Assembly: GCA_913019905.1 (NCBI GenBank)
Contig: CAJVZD010000011.1
Coordinates: 1-64,000, forward strand
Direction: 5' to 3'
DNA length: 64,000 bases
Origin: an uncultured Cellvibrionales bacterium
GTDB taxonomy: Bacteria > Pseudomonadota > Gammaproteobacteria > Pseudomonadales > Dasaniaceae
The notes under the pieces are model-generated. The model had not been told where the DNA came from. It was given only the letters and a program-made list of their open reading frames with translations, and searched no databases. Of the stretch, positions 36,754 to 46,186 are shown one piece after another. How positions within the stretch are numbered: position 1 is the stretch's first letter; each line of letters starts with the position of its first letter. The translations under genes were made by a program, and so were the position numbers.

Positions 36754-37563
36754 ATGCAAATTATCAACTCAAATCTTTTCGCCTTACTCGAAGCTCCTCG
36801 TGCATTAACAGATCTTGCCTCCCTCCCTTTATCTACACCTATTTTAAATCAAATCCCATCCGGTGACGGCCACGGAATCTTCGTTATTCCCGGCTTTGGC
36901 GCAAGTGATAGATCGACCTTCATTTTGCGACGTTTTCTACAAAGCAAAGGCTACCCATGTTCTGGCTGGGGAATGGGCAGGAATTTAGGTATCGAACGTA
37001 GCGGCGGCGTCAATCAGCTCAACGACAACTTCATGGAATTTCAGGAGAGAACGGGCGATAAAGTGAGCCTTATTGGCTGGAGCCTGGGTGGAATTCACGC
37101 GCGGCGAATAGCTCGGTTACACAGAGACTCAGTGCGGCAAGTCATCAGCTTGGGAAGCCCTATCAACGGAGCGCCCATTGATACCGGAGTATGGAAAGCT
37201 TACCAATACATTAACAAGCGCGTCGTCACCGCTGATCGAACCGAGCACGGCTCAACACGCCTATTCAAGAGCATCGAAATCCCCAGCACGTCCATTTACA
37301 GCAAGTCAGACGGCATTGTCCCGTGGCATCTATCGCTGGAAAAAGAGGCCTTACAAGCGGACAATATTGAGGTGGTAGCGAGTCATATCGGATTGGGAGT
37401 GAACGCCTCAGTCTTCTATATTATTGCCAATCGATTGGCATTGCCAGACGGCGAATGGAAACGTTTCAACGCAAATTTATGGCGGCATCGGCTGGCTTTG
37501 GCAGCGCTTAATCCGCTTGGTACAATCGTTCAATCTATAGATAAAATTTCGAGCCGAGACTAA
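36754..37563 (+). CDS. Alpha/beta hydrolase
   Basis: The protein has 269 residues with no signal peptide. The nucleophile elbow is LIGWSLGGIHAR (G-W-S-L-G). Before it VIPGFGASDRSTFILRRFL is the oxyanion-loop strand. The probable acid and His are in YSKSDGIVPWHLS and VVASHIGLGVN. It resembles small triacylglycerol-lipase/PGAP1-like esterases. In this setting it could hydrolyse wax, triacylglycerol or PHA oligomers; that is inference. AGG touches the ATG directly, so translation may be weak or the true start unusual. It is separated from the phasin gene by a long hairpin. Confidence 0.85.
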   Translation: MQIINSNLFALLEAPRALTDLASLPLSTPILNQIPSGDGHGIFVIPGFGASDRSTFILRRFLQSKGYPCSGWGMGRNLGIERSGGVNQLNDNFMEFQERTGDKVSLIGWSLGGIHARRIARLHRDSVRQVISLGSPINGAPIDTGVWKAYQYINKRVVTADRTEHGSTRLFKSIEIPSTSIYSKSDGIVPWHLSLEKEALQADNIEVVASHIGLGVNASVFYIIANRLALPDGEWKRFNANLWRHRLALAALNPLGTIVQSIDKISSRD

Positions 37564-37682
37564 TACTGGCTAGAGAAAAACTGGCAGAAATAACGATTCC
37601 ACCAGTTTGCTTCCACTCTACTCTGCACTAACTCAGCCCCGACCCTGCCTTAACTCTACATCGAAAAACTAGCCGCTGTGAC

Positions 37683-39152
37683 TTAGACTGACTTTCTCTT
37701 TTTATAGATTCTCTTCACATCGTGATCCGAATGATGATCGAGAATTGTATCCAGGCATTTACCCACTTTCGAACTGATTCTTATTTGCTCAAGGTTAGCC
37801 CATGTAGACCGCTCGCCTTCCGCTGCTAACTCTTCCATCTCCTTGAGGGTCAGATGACCTAACAGTTTTTGCGGATCAACAAAGCTAAATGAAGGTGCAA
37901 TATTTACGTCTCCGGTATAGTTTTGTGCGGCGACAGAATAAAACATATTCATTGCCTTGCTAACTCCGGGCCAGGGACTCAGGTAACGGCGGCTCAGCTC
38001 CTCTCCCGACCGAAGCGCTTCGCGCCCCGCGTGCCGCACCACATTTTTTATACTCTTAGGCGCAAACCAGTACTCGTCACCTTTTTGAATCATTAAGGCC
38101 AGCGGATTAGCCTGACTAACGATATAGTGATTAACTCCATATAATCTAGCCAATCGCTTAGCCGGTAAATCGTCGGTGACGGCGCCATCGACCCAACGCC
38201 TGTTGGGCAAATAGGGTTGAGCTTCACCGAAAACATTCTTTGCCATCAGCATAACAGGTGGAAAGACACCCGGAACCGCACAGGAAGCCAGGACAGCAGT
38301 ACGAATAAACACGTTAGGCGATGTTGTCGCATTCATCAAACGTGACGTTTGGTGTTGTTCAGCGGGAGCAATGGTTACATTAATCAAACGTCCGGTTTTT
38401 TCGTAGGCCTCTTGAAAAGTCATATCCGGTATTAATTCTTTCAGCATTTGATGGACATCGTTCACATCAACCTGCGGCCGCCTGATACCCAGACTTGCCT
38501 CTTCGAGCACTCTCTGGCCGGAACTCATCATGCCTTGATCGAGTAATATTTCCAACTCACTTTCCGTATGAGTCCCCAATACGCCAGCAAGCACCGATCC
38601 TGCACTAGAGCCCGAAATAACAGCCGGCATTAAATTGTGCGCTATCAGAGTCTTAACGACACCCGTATGAAAATGGCCGAGAGAACCGGCGCCACTCAGC
38701 ATCAGTGCTGACCGACCAAAACAATGACTGGCTCGCTCAAAAAAGTCGAGCTTCTCTTCAAAAGGAATTTCGTTTTCGGGCAGGGAAGAAATATGCTGCA
38801 AGCTCGTTACCAACTCATCGACATACTCTTCGATTAGAACCTTGGTTCCGAATTTGGCGCGCTCATACAATACCGACTTACCCATGCCGCCCATATTGCC
38901 ATGGATACCTTCGTTCAGCGCGAATAACAGTCCGATATCGTCACCGGCTTCCCGGAGAGAGCGAATTTCTTTCAAGCGAGTTTGAATATTGACGTAGTCA
39001 TAATCATCAGATTTTGACTTTTTTTTCCACTCCTTTCGTCCGGAAATATCATCATGCTCCAATGCATTCCTTTTCCACTCATCATAAGTGGCTGCGTTTT
39101 TCATCTTCTGCTCAATTTTCGTGAGTTCAACAGATAGTGATTGGACCAACAT
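37683..39152 (-). CDS. Patatin-like lipase with DUF3336 domain
   Basis: The protein has 489 residues. The N-terminal DUF3336-type helical domain spans about 1-130 (AATYDEWKRNALEHDDISG). The patatin domain follows: glycine-rich MLSGAGSLGHFHTGVVKTL, nucleophile GSSAGS (G-x-S-x-G) and the dyad Asp in VDGAVTDDLP. DUF3336-patatins include the yeast triacylglycerol lipases Tgl3-5, so it probably mobilises the neutral lipid made by the neighbouring WS/DGATs. The ATG has GGAG upstream. A TGC-rich box (39198-39210) overlaps its likely promoter. Confidence 0.9.
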   Translation of the reverse strand: MLVQSLSVELTKIEQKMKNAATYDEWKRNALEHDDISGRKEWKKKSKSDDYDYVNIQTRLKEIRSLREAGDDIGLLFALNEGIHGNMGGMGKSVLYERAKFGTKVLIEEYVDELVTSLQHISSLPENEIPFEEKLDFFERASHCFGRSALMLSGAGSLGHFHTGVVKTLIAHNLMPAVISGSSAGSVLAGVLGTHTESELEILLDQGMMSSGQRVLEEASLGIRRPQVDVNDVHQMLKELIPDMTFQEAYEKTGRLINVTIAPAEQHQTSRLMNATTSPNVFIRTAVLASCAVPGVFPPVMLMAKNVFGEAQPYLPNRRWVDGAVTDDLPAKRLARLYGVNHYIVSQANPLALMIQKGDEYWFAPKSIKNVVRHAGREALRSGEELSRRYLSPWPGVSKAMNMFYSVAAQNYTGDVNIAPSFSFVDPQKLLGHLTLKEMEELAAEGERSTWANLEQIRISSKVGKCLDTILDHHSDHDVKRIYKKRKSV

Positions 39153-39905
39153 GTTTTCTCCAGTCTCAGTTATGAATCTTTATTACCCTTGTTTTTCCGC
39201 ACTGCACAATCCAATTGAGTATTCATCAAAGGCACTTATACAGTCAAGATATTTATTCATCATTTATGACATTAAATCACTTACTTATCTGATTAACCCA
39301 CATCAGCCCCGTCAAAGAGACAGTAAAGAGGAAAGAACAACGAAAAACTATAACCTATTGTGTGCCCCACAGCACAGGTCCAACAGTGTGCGAAATTTGA
39401 AAAGGCGCACAAATAACGACCAACACAAAATCGTCAGTCCATAGCGATTTTTGTGTTTACCTTCGCAAGCCATTGATGCCTATAGATTTACCGTTTTGAA
39501 TCAACAATGGCACAGCTATTGCTAAATAGTTTCTAAAACAGTCTCAATGAAGCGTGGAAACTACCGGATTAGCAAAGTTATGCCGCCGCAAGCTTCAGTT
39601 ATAGGCATGCAAAATGAAATGACCTTACACATATTAACGAAATCTTTAAGGGTTATTAATTTCCCATTAACAATTTCATTAGATATTTGGTTTTGTCTAA
39701 CGAGTGCATAAGTTAGACATAAACCAAGCATATACAACCCGTAGCCAATGCATAAAGAACACCCGGAAAAATTGCTAATTGAAGCAATACAAACGGCAGG
39801 TCTTACACGATTGCCATGGAACAAACGTTTTCACGTAAACATTAACACTACCACCAACACTGACACTGACATATCGATTTCAAACCCACTTAAAGGAATA
39901 GTCAA
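39153..39905. other. Intergenic region between patatin gene and WS/DGAT copy 2
   Basis: A 753-nt, AT-rich space between divergent genes, holding both promoters. On the patatin side a likely -35/-10 pair reads TTGTGC, 18 nt, TAATAA on the minus strand. Partial TGC/GCAC boxes recur at about 39360-39420. No coding frame in it has a recognisable domain. Confidence 0.5.
39198..39210 (-). promoter_or_regulatory. TGC-rich box upstream of the patatin gene, candidate PhaR site
   Basis: CCGCACTGCACAA, read on the minus strand as TTGTGCAGTGCGG, shares TGCAGTGC with the phasin operators and overlaps a possible -35 box. A single half site, so weaker evidence than at the phasin genes. Confidence 0.45.
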
Positions 39906-41408
39906 TTGAAAAAACTCAGCGCCCTCGATGCAAACTTTCTCTACAGTGAAAGTCCGAAAACACCGAACCATATTTCTTCCGTTCAGATATTTAAACCGAC
40001 AAAGAATCAATCGATCGATGTATTTACCAAAGGGCTCAAAGAGCTTTTCAGATCGAGACTGCATCTAGTTCCTTATCTCACACATAAGCTAAAATTTACG
40101 CCGGGCAATATTGACCACCCCGTATGGATGGAAGATACCGAGTTTGATATTGACAACCATTTTTTTCGTATTGAACTCACAGCACCCGGGTCTTTTACTC
40201 AACTGGAAGAAAAGGTGGCGGAAATTCACTCTGAATTAATGGATAGATCAAAACCCTTGTGGAAAATTTTCATCATAACCGGACTCGAAGATGGAAAGTT
40301 TGCTTACTATAATCAAGCCCATCATGCCTGTCTTGACGGAATGGCAGCGCAAGCCGCGACTCAGACTTTGATGGACACCACCCCCAATCCAACGATCGTA
40401 ACCCCGGCTAGTGAACCCCGCACAAATGACGAAAACCTCACAGAACTTTTTCGTCTAAGCGCTGAGAACCTTTTCAAATTTCAGCTGGCTGTTCCGAAAA
40501 ATACGGTGAACTTTATGAATTCCCTTTTCCGACTATCCAAACGCGTCATCGATCCCGACAAGTCGTCCGGGAATCTGTTTTCGATTGCACCGCCAACACG
40601 GTTTAATCGTTCTGTTAGCAGGGAGCGTTCATACGCAGCCGGAAACATGTCAGTATTGGAAATGAAGGCAATGGCAAAACTCTCATGCTGTAAGTTGAAC
40701 GACATTTTCCTAGCAGTCTGTGCAGGAGGATTACAACGTTACATGCTTCGATTAAACGAACTTCCTTCTCGCTCACTCATCGCTGCATGTCCGGTATCAC
40801 TGCGCAAACCGGGAGACATTAGCATGGACAACCAAGTCACAATGATGGGCATTGCTTTAGCTACAGATCTTTCTGACCCTCTTTTGCGACTAAACGCGAT
40901 CACCCATTCATCGCGTACCGCGAAAGAACTTATCGCTGATGCCGCAGGCCTACAAAATACAGAAGTGTCGCTCTTTGGGCTACCGGCATTCATGACTTCA
41001 ATCTCCCGTATTGCCGAAACAATCGGCCTAGCGGATAGAATTCGCAGTCCAATGAACGTCCTTATATCCAATGTACCCGGCCCTCAAGAAACATTGTACT
41101 CCAACGGCGCAAAAATGCTCACTCACTATCCCGTCTCCATTCCAACGCACGGATTCGGATTGAATATTACCGGTACAAGCTACGTAAATGACTTTTGTTT
41201 TGCCATAACATCTTGCGCAAAAGCGGTACCGGATGCCACAATTATGCGAGACGATATTATGGATGCCTACGAAGAACTAAGGTCTGTACTGATACCAAAG
41301 TTCATCGTTGTCGAAAAGACAATAGCAGAGGAAGGATTTGCCGATGAACGCACTGATGCGGTTTCATTAGGTTCCACGTCAACGCAAGCCGAAGTCCGTG
41401 TTGCCTAG
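39906..41408 (+). CDS. Wax ester synthase/diacylglycerol acyltransferase (WS/DGAT), copy 2
   Basis: The protein has 500 residues from a TTG at 39906 with AAGGA seven bases upstream; the N-terminus MKKLSALDANFLYSE matches its paralogs, so the TTG is well supported. The active-site HHACLDG lies at 139-145, with SKPLWKIF, the ND motif LNDIFLAVCAGGLQ and NVPGPQETLYSNGAKMLTHYPVSI. It is closest to copies 1 and 3. It makes wax esters or triacylglycerol from acyl-CoA. It is convergent with the hsp20 gene. Confidence 0.94.
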   Translation: MKKLSALDANFLYSESPKTPNHISSVQIFKPTKNQSIDVFTKGLKELFRSRLHLVPYLTHKLKFTPGNIDHPVWMEDTEFDIDNHFFRIELTAPGSFTQLEEKVAEIHSELMDRSKPLWKIFIITGLEDGKFAYYNQAHHACLDGMAAQAATQTLMDTTPNPTIVTPASEPRTNDENLTELFRLSAENLFKFQLAVPKNTVNFMNSLFRLSKRVIDPDKSSGNLFSIAPPTRFNRSVSRERSYAAGNMSVLEMKAMAKLSCCKLNDIFLAVCAGGLQRYMLRLNELPSRSLIAACPVSLRKPGDISMDNQVTMMGIALATDLSDPLLRLNAITHSSRTAKELIADAAGLQNTEVSLFGLPAFMTSISRIAETIGLADRIRSPMNVLISNVPGPQETLYSNGAKMLTHYPVSIPTHGFGLNITGTSYVNDFCFAITSCAKAVPDATIMRDDIMDAYEELRSVLIPKFIVVEKTIAEEGFADERTDAVSLGSTSTQAEVRVA

Positions 41409-41438
41409 CCGGCCTGTGCATCTAACCACCTTAGCACT

Positions 41439-41471
41439 AGCCAGAGTACAGCCAGAGTAAAGCCAGAAGAA
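41439..41471. repeat. 11-nt tandem repeat, three copies
   Basis: AGCCAGAGTAC, AGCCAGAGTAA and AGCCAGAAGAA follow one another just past the WS/DGAT copy 2 stop. Confidence 0.65.
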
Positions 41472-41608
41472 GTCATGAGCCGACTCCATGTTGTGATAGT
41501 CAGCCATAACAACATTTTCGGCGTTGAAAGTAACCTCCGAACCGGCGCACCGCTGACGTTTTGTCAGAAATCGACGCCACTACCTTTAACTTGGAAAACG
41601 GATAGGTC

Positions 41609-41648
41609 AAAAATGAAGAGCTGCACGGCAGCGTCCAACTCTTCATTT
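41609..41648 (-). terminator. Rho-independent terminator of hsp20
   Basis: On the minus strand AAATGAAGAG pairs with CTCTTCATTT across an 18-nt loop and is followed by T-rich sequence. It starts 3 nt past the hsp20 stop. Confidence 0.75.
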
Positions 41649-41650
41649 CT

Positions 41651-42232
41651 TTAAGACGAAATGCTAATCCTTTTAACGTCTTTTTTCTCAGTAGCATGCC
41701 GAGGAATTTTCAGGATTAGCACCCCATCTTTCATTGTTGCCTTCAGGTCGTCAGCAGCAGCGTCTACCGGTAAAGACAGCGTTCTCTGAAACGAACCAAA
41801 GCTTCTTTCTACCCTATAGAAATGTTTATCTTTTTCCTCTTTGGCTTCCTCCTTCTGACCTTTGATGCTTAATACATCACCTTGCAGTTCAATAGACAGA
41901 TCTGATTCTGTTAATCCAGGCACATCCAGTGTCACTTCATATTGATCCTCGCTTCCCGATATATCAATCTGTGGGCGATATACATCGACCAGCCTATTTT
42001 CTGACAATCGACCTCCCGTAGTCATATTCCCAACTGACGGAAACCCATAACCACGAAAAACCTCATCAAAAAAGTTGTTCATCTCTCGATGAATTCGAGA
42101 CAAATTCCCAATACCATCCGATGAGGGAGTAACATCAGTACTTTTCCTCGTCACAGGGATATTTCCCTGCTGATGCACGCCCCCCTCCTCGTGCTTAAAC
42201 CAATTCCAGGGATTCAATTTTTCGAAATTCAT
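41651..42232 (-). CDS. Hsp20/alpha-crystallin family small heat-shock protein
   Basis: The protein has 193 residues. A polar N-terminal arm of about 85 residues is followed by the alpha-crystallin domain (YRPQIDISGSEDQYEVTLDVPGLTESDLSIELQ), ending in the conserved G-x-L motif (MKDGVLILKIPR) and a short tail. It is an ATP-independent holdase that keeps unfolded protein soluble. The ATG has TAGGAGG at good spacing. Hsp20 proteins are known to associate with PHA granules in several bacteria, so its place inside a storage island may be functional. Confidence 0.93.
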   Translation of the reverse strand: MNFEKLNPWNWFKHEEGGVHQQGNIPVTRKSTDVTPSSDGIGNLSRIHREMNNFFDEVFRGYGFPSVGNMTTGGRLSENRLVDVYRPQIDISGSEDQYEVTLDVPGLTESDLSIELQGDVLSIKGQKEEAKEEKDKHFYRVERSFGSFQRTLSLPVDAAADDLKATMKDGVLILKIPRHATEKKDVKRISISS

Positions 42233-42347
42233 ATCGATAACCTCCTAGTAATTTTCTAAAACCACTGCCATATATTAGTAATGAGAAAAACTGTTTTTAG
42301 TATTAACCTCTCATCAGTTATCCGCACTAACTCAGAGCGCTCTACCA

Positions 42348-42536
42348 TTAGACGGTAAAATTGACTGTTCGCCCATTACCGTTCAGCTGAGCAACTTCGT
42401 TCTTATCCCGGTCAAACTCATGATCTCCGTTGTGTTCATAATCAAATCTCCTGAATTTTTCCCAAATCACTTTCCGCTGAGAAATTACACCGGCAAAATA
42501 TTCGCTAGTAAAATCAATTTGAGGTTTCTTCAGCAT
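42348..42536 (-). CDS. Possible small hypothetical protein
   Basis: A 62-codon frame, polar and charged, ending in LNGNGRTVNFTV. It lies between the WS/DGAT copy 3 and hsp20 genes on the same strand. I recognise no domain, and the ribosome site (TTGA) is weak. It may not be a real gene. Confidence 0.3.
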   Translation of the reverse strand: MLKKPQIDFTSEYFAGVISQRKVIWEKFRRFDYEHNGDHEFDRDKNEVAQLNGNGRTVNFTV

Positions 42537-42541
42537 TTTTC

Positions 42542-42598
42542 AAGAATCATCTTTATAATAATTTGAAATATTAGAAATCATTTTAATAGATGATTCTT
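42542..42598. repeat. 11-bp inverted repeat between WS/DGAT copy 3 and the small frame
   Basis: AAGAATCATCT (42542-42552) and AGATGATTCTT (42588-42598) pair perfectly across 35 AT-rich bases. It lies 84 nt past the WS/DGAT copy 3 stop and could be its terminator. Confidence 0.6.
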
Positions 42599-42681
42599 CA
42601 TGCCTTCCAATTCAGTACAACAAATCTGAATTTCTCTGCACACGACTCACACGTCAGCATTCCTATAGCGTTAGAACTTAC

Positions 42682-44193
42682 TTACCGACTTCCTCCAACA
42701 GTAACATCAGCAGTCGGCGTAACGGTCGGCATTGGAATGACAGGCCGCGATATTTTCGCGCCACCCAACACAATCGTCGATTCGCTCGAAATTGTCGCTC
42801 TAGGAATTAGTGTAGAACGAAGCTCCTCCCAAGCCGCCAGAATATCGTCTCTAATAATCCCGGCATTCGGTACGGCTTTGGCGCAGGAGGTCACTGAAAA
42901 ACATAGCGTATTCACATAACTGCTGGCCGTAATATTTAGTCCCAAACCATGTGTTGGAATGGACACTGGGTAATGGGTTAGCATTTTTGCACCGTTGGAA
43001 TACAAGGTCTTCCGCGGGCCGGGAACATTGGAGATAATGAGATTGAAAGGGATCGGTAAGATCTCTGCTAGACGCAAGGTTTCGGACATCCGGTAGCTCG
43101 ACGTCAACCAAGCCGGAAACCCGGCTAACGAAATCTGTAAGTTCTGAAGCGCCGCAGTGTCGTTCGACACTTCCTTAGCGATTCTGGATGAATCAATTAT
43201 TGCATTCAATCGTAGTCGCGGATCTTCGATATCAGTTCCGAGGGCAACGCTCATAATCGATACTTTGTTATCCATGGAAACATCACCCGGCTGGCGCAAT
43301 GATACGGGGCATCCAGCCACCAGTGTTCGCGCCGGTAATTCATTCGTACGAAGCAAATACCGCCGTAAACCACCGGCACAGATGGCCAATAGCACATCGT
43401 TTAAGGTACCGTTACACATTTTTGCCATTCTTTTAAGATCCGCAACCGGTATATCACCGGCAGCGTAGGTGCGTTTTTTTTCAATACACCGGTTGAAACG
43501 AGTTTTCGGTGTGGCAGCGGGTATATAGTTAAACGGCATGTTCGGATCAAAAGCACGTTTGGCCATACGAAACGCCGAGCCCAAGATATTTAACGCCTGT
43601 ACGGGGCTGTCAATTTGGTAGTTTACAAGGTTATCAAAGCTTAACCGAAGTAGTTCAGACAGACTATCATCTTCAGTTGGTTTTTCCGTTGCCGGTTCTA
43701 TTGGTTGTGCTTTCGCCGTTGTATCCATCATAATCATCGTTGCAGCTTGACCAGCCATTCCATCCATTGCAGCGTGATGAGCTTGATTATAATAGGCGAT
43801 TTTTCCGCCCTCCAGACCCGAGATTAAAAATAGCTTCCATAGTGGTTTATCCCGGTCCATCAATTTCGCATGTATTTTGGCGACTGTCTCTTCCAATTGA
43901 CTAAAGCTCCCTGGCAGGGCTAGCTTTATGTGCTCAAAGTGATTGTTCAGATCGAAGTTTTTGTCTTTTACCCACACGGGATGATCGATATTACCCGGAG
44001 TAAATTTGAGCTTTCGAGTCAAGTACGGAACCAAATGAATGCGTTCCATGAAATAATATCTAAGACTACTAATGAATTCATCCAAACTACATTCATCCGG
44101 AAGTTCAAGTATCTGAACCGATGAAATGTTATTCGGTGTCCTTTCACTTTCAGAATAAAGAAAATTGGCATCCAGAGCCTTGAGCTTTTGCAT
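42682..44193 (-). CDS. Wax ester synthase/diacylglycerol acyltransferase (WS/DGAT), copy 3
   Basis: The protein has 503 residues. The active-site HHAAMDG lies at 139-145 (Ala-Met in place of the Cys-Ile/Leu of copies 1 and 2). DKPLWKLF, the ND motif LNDVLLAICAGGLR and NVPGPRKTLYSNGAKMLTHYPVSI are all present. The last ~35 residues are a low-complexity tail rich in Val, Ile, Pro and Thr, unlike its paralogs. The ATG has AGAGGAA upstream. Same reaction class as copies 1 and 2; the acyl or alcohol preference cannot be told from sequence. Confidence 0.94.
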   Translation of the reverse strand: MQKLKALDANFLYSESERTPNNISSVQILELPDECSLDEFISSLRYYFMERIHLVPYLTRKLKFTPGNIDHPVWVKDKNFDLNNHFEHIKLALPGSFSQLEETVAKIHAKLMDRDKPLWKLFLISGLEGGKIAYYNQAHHAAMDGMAGQAATMIMMDTTAKAQPIEPATEKPTEDDSLSELLRLSFDNLVNYQIDSPVQALNILGSAFRMAKRAFDPNMPFNYIPAATPKTRFNRCIEKKRTYAAGDIPVADLKRMAKMCNGTLNDVLLAICAGGLRRYLLRTNELPARTLVAGCPVSLRQPGDVSMDNKVSIMSVALGTDIEDPRLRLNAIIDSSRIAKEVSNDTAALQNLQISLAGFPAWLTSSYRMSETLRLAEILPIPFNLIISNVPGPRKTLYSNGAKMLTHYPVSIPTHGLGLNITASSYVNTLCFSVTSCAKAVPNAGIIRDDILAAWEELRSTLIPRATISSESTIVLGGAKISRPVIPMPTVTPTADVTVGGSR

Positions 44194-44850
44194 GTTCCTA
44201 TTCCTCTTAGGTTTGTGTTATGTGTTTTCGCGTAATTAATTACCTTCTGACGTGGGAATAAATTGGAATTATTTTGTACGTTTACTTTCAAGATTGAAAA
44301 GCCGATCGATAACCAATCTGTGAGTAATCGGAATAAGTCCAATCGCCTTACCTTGATTATTCTCCTTTTTAAATACAGTTATTTGATTAGTATCAACTAT
44401 TTGTGCAGTCAGGGTATGATCAGTTGTTTAATAGTAGCTTTTAGCTCTTCGCTTTGTTCCGAGCGATCAAAAGACCTTCGTCGAGAAGCCGGCAACCGTC
44501 CAATTTGTAAAAGGCAATACAGTCGAAATAAAAAACCAAAATACCGAGTACAGTTTTTGAATTCAATGCTGTCGAAAAAAATCACCACTGGAGATAGTTC
44601 TACTGCAGCATTCTCATTAGCGACGTTCTTCGTAGTTAACACAACTGACCCCGCAGCCAATAAATAAAGAATAGGACGGCATATAGAAATTTGGTGGGGT
44701 TTTAAGAAATAGTTTTCACGTCTTTTTCGAAATCAGAAACGAAGATTTTCAGCATGTTTAGTCTGCCTTGAACGCGAACAGAGGATTAGCCAGCGCGATT
44801 TATGCTCAACACTAATCTAAGCGACTCGTGCTTATTGACATCCTGGTTTC

Positions 44851-44871
44851 GAGTTTTGAGTTTTGAGTTTT
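44851..44871. repeat. 7-nt tandem repeat, three copies
   Basis: GAGTTTT is repeated three times without change, followed by a decayed copy. Confidence 0.7.
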
Positions 44872-44951
44872 GAATGAAGGCTCGAGTATTCTGCCTTGAA
44901 GTTGATGTCGAGCGTATAAGGAAATGCAACAATGAAAGACGGGAATTGAAA

Positions 44952-44993
44952 AAGACAAAAGAGAACGGTTTAATCACCGTCCTTTTTTGTCTT
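44952..44993 (-). terminator. Terminator after the acyl-CoA dehydrogenase pair
   Basis: AAGACAAAA...ACGGT pairs with ACCGT...TTTTGTCTT around TTAATC with a small internal loop. T-rich sequence lies on both sides, so it can act in either direction; it ends 37 nt past the stop at 45030. Confidence 0.75.
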
Positions 44994-45029
44994 AAAAGTT
45001 GACAAATACTAAGGCGAAATAGAGACTAA

Positions 45030-46172
45030 TTAAGCCGCTGCTCCCATGACCTTATCCGCCAATAAAGCTCTGTGATATTTTGCGTCTCCGTATAGAACTT
45101 GATTATGCATTTGCCGCTTAAAGAACAAGTGCACATAACATTCCCACGTAAAGCCTATACCTCCATGAAACTGCACGGCGCGACTGGATGAAAATACAGC
45201 CATCTCACCGGCCTGAGATTTAGCCATATGTGCAAACCCCATCGCATTATCCGGGTCCGTGTCATAGGCACATGCCGCGTTGTATGCAAGAGATTTCGAT
45301 CGATCAATATCCAGCATGACATTAACGAGAGGATGCTTCACTGCCTGAAAGAATCCCAGAGGACGATCAAACTGTACCCGAGTTTTTGCGTATTCAATGG
45401 TTGTTTGTAGCAACCATTCACCGGCTCCAACCATATCGGCTGAAACAATACTGAGAATGGCAGGCATCGCCTTATCAATTATTTCGTTGCCAGTTCCAGG
45501 AGCCGCCATTTCCGTCGCGCTAGCATTGGAAAAAACAACATGGGCTTGATCACGGGTCAGATCGATGATGCCGTCGGCAATCATTTCTACACCAGCAGCC
45601 TGTACATCAACCAGGTAAAGTCCGATGCCGGCGCTTGATTTCGCGCTGACCACAAGTTGCTCTACCTTGCCCGCGTCCTGAACAAAATAAGCTGTGCCAC
45701 TCAAGGAGCCGTCACTATTGACACCGACGTCTGTGTTTAATGAATCCCAACTACCGGCTTGATCTGTAATCGCCAGCGTAGTGGCTTTACCGGACGCGAT
45801 TTCACCGAGCGCCTGGGATGCAGCTTCTGACTGACAATTGTTTAAGACAAATGTTGCGTTAAATGTCGATAACATGGGTGACGGAAAAGCTGCCCTGCCC
45901 GCCTCTTCTGCCAAAGCTACTGCAGCAACCGCAGGCATACCAATGCCTCCGGCAGATTCAGGTACACAGACTGCGGTCCAACCCAAGTCTACGATTTGTT
46001 GCCATAGGTCTTTGTCCCAGACACTGTCGATACTGCGGTGAATATCCGGGTCAGTGGCAACCAGTCCGTGCAGTTTGTCTGCTGAACAGTTGTCGGTGAA
46101 AAATTTGCGCGCCGAATCACGGAGCATGGTTTCATCTTCGCCGAAGCCGAAGTTTTTTGGTTGTGTTGACAT
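45030..46172 (-). CDS. Acyl-CoA dehydrogenase, smaller partner of a pair
   Basis: The protein has 380 residues in the acyl-CoA dehydrogenase fold: N-terminal helices (DLWQQIVDLGWTAVCVPESAGGIGM), a middle beta domain, and a C-terminal helical domain with RVQFDRPLGFFQAVKHPLVNVMLD and the FAD-binding AVQFHGGIGFTWECYVHLFFKR. The usual EGT/ANE catalytic-Glu stretch is not seen near the C-terminus. It starts 14 nt after a second such gene; adjacent pairs like this often form heteromeric enzymes acting on bulky acyl-CoAs such as steroid side chains. Substrate inferred only in class. Confidence 0.9.
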   Translation of the reverse strand: MSTQPKNFGFGEDETMLRDSARKFFTDNCSADKLHGLVATDPDIHRSIDSVWDKDLWQQIVDLGWTAVCVPESAGGIGMPAVAAVALAEEAGRAAFPSPMLSTFNATFVLNNCQSEAASQALGEIASGKATTLAITDQAGSWDSLNTDVGVNSDGSLSGTAYFVQDAGKVEQLVVSAKSSAGIGLYLVDVQAAGVEMIADGIIDLTRDQAHVVFSNASATEMAAPGTGNEIIDKAMPAILSIVSADMVGAGEWLLQTTIEYAKTRVQFDRPLGFFQAVKHPLVNVMLDIDRSKSLAYNAACAYDTDPDNAMGFAHMAKSQAGEMAVFSSSRAVQFHGGIGFTWECYVHLFFKRQMHNQVLYGDAKYHRALLADKVMGAAA

Positions 46173-46186
46173 AATTATGCTCCCGC

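Larger units (their letters stand above)
44194..45029. other. Long intergenic region with a 7-nt repeat and a terminator
   Basis: An 836-nt stretch without a supported gene. It holds three copies of GAGTTTT at 44851-44871 and a terminator at its right end. Overlapping plus and minus frames at 44263-44667 show no domain. A short GAAGCCGGCAACC string near 44490 recalls SAM riboswitch cores, but the remaining parts are missing. Confidence 0.5.

Noticed and set aside
44480..44540. SAM riboswitch-like string (GAAGCCGGCAACC)
   Set aside because: Only the short core matches; the other conserved segments and the closing stem are missing, and no plus-strand gene follows.
44263..44667. 134-codon plus-strand frame and an opposite 83-codon frame
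   Set aside because: Composition is that of AT-rich noncoding DNA, with no known domain; the two frames exclude each other.
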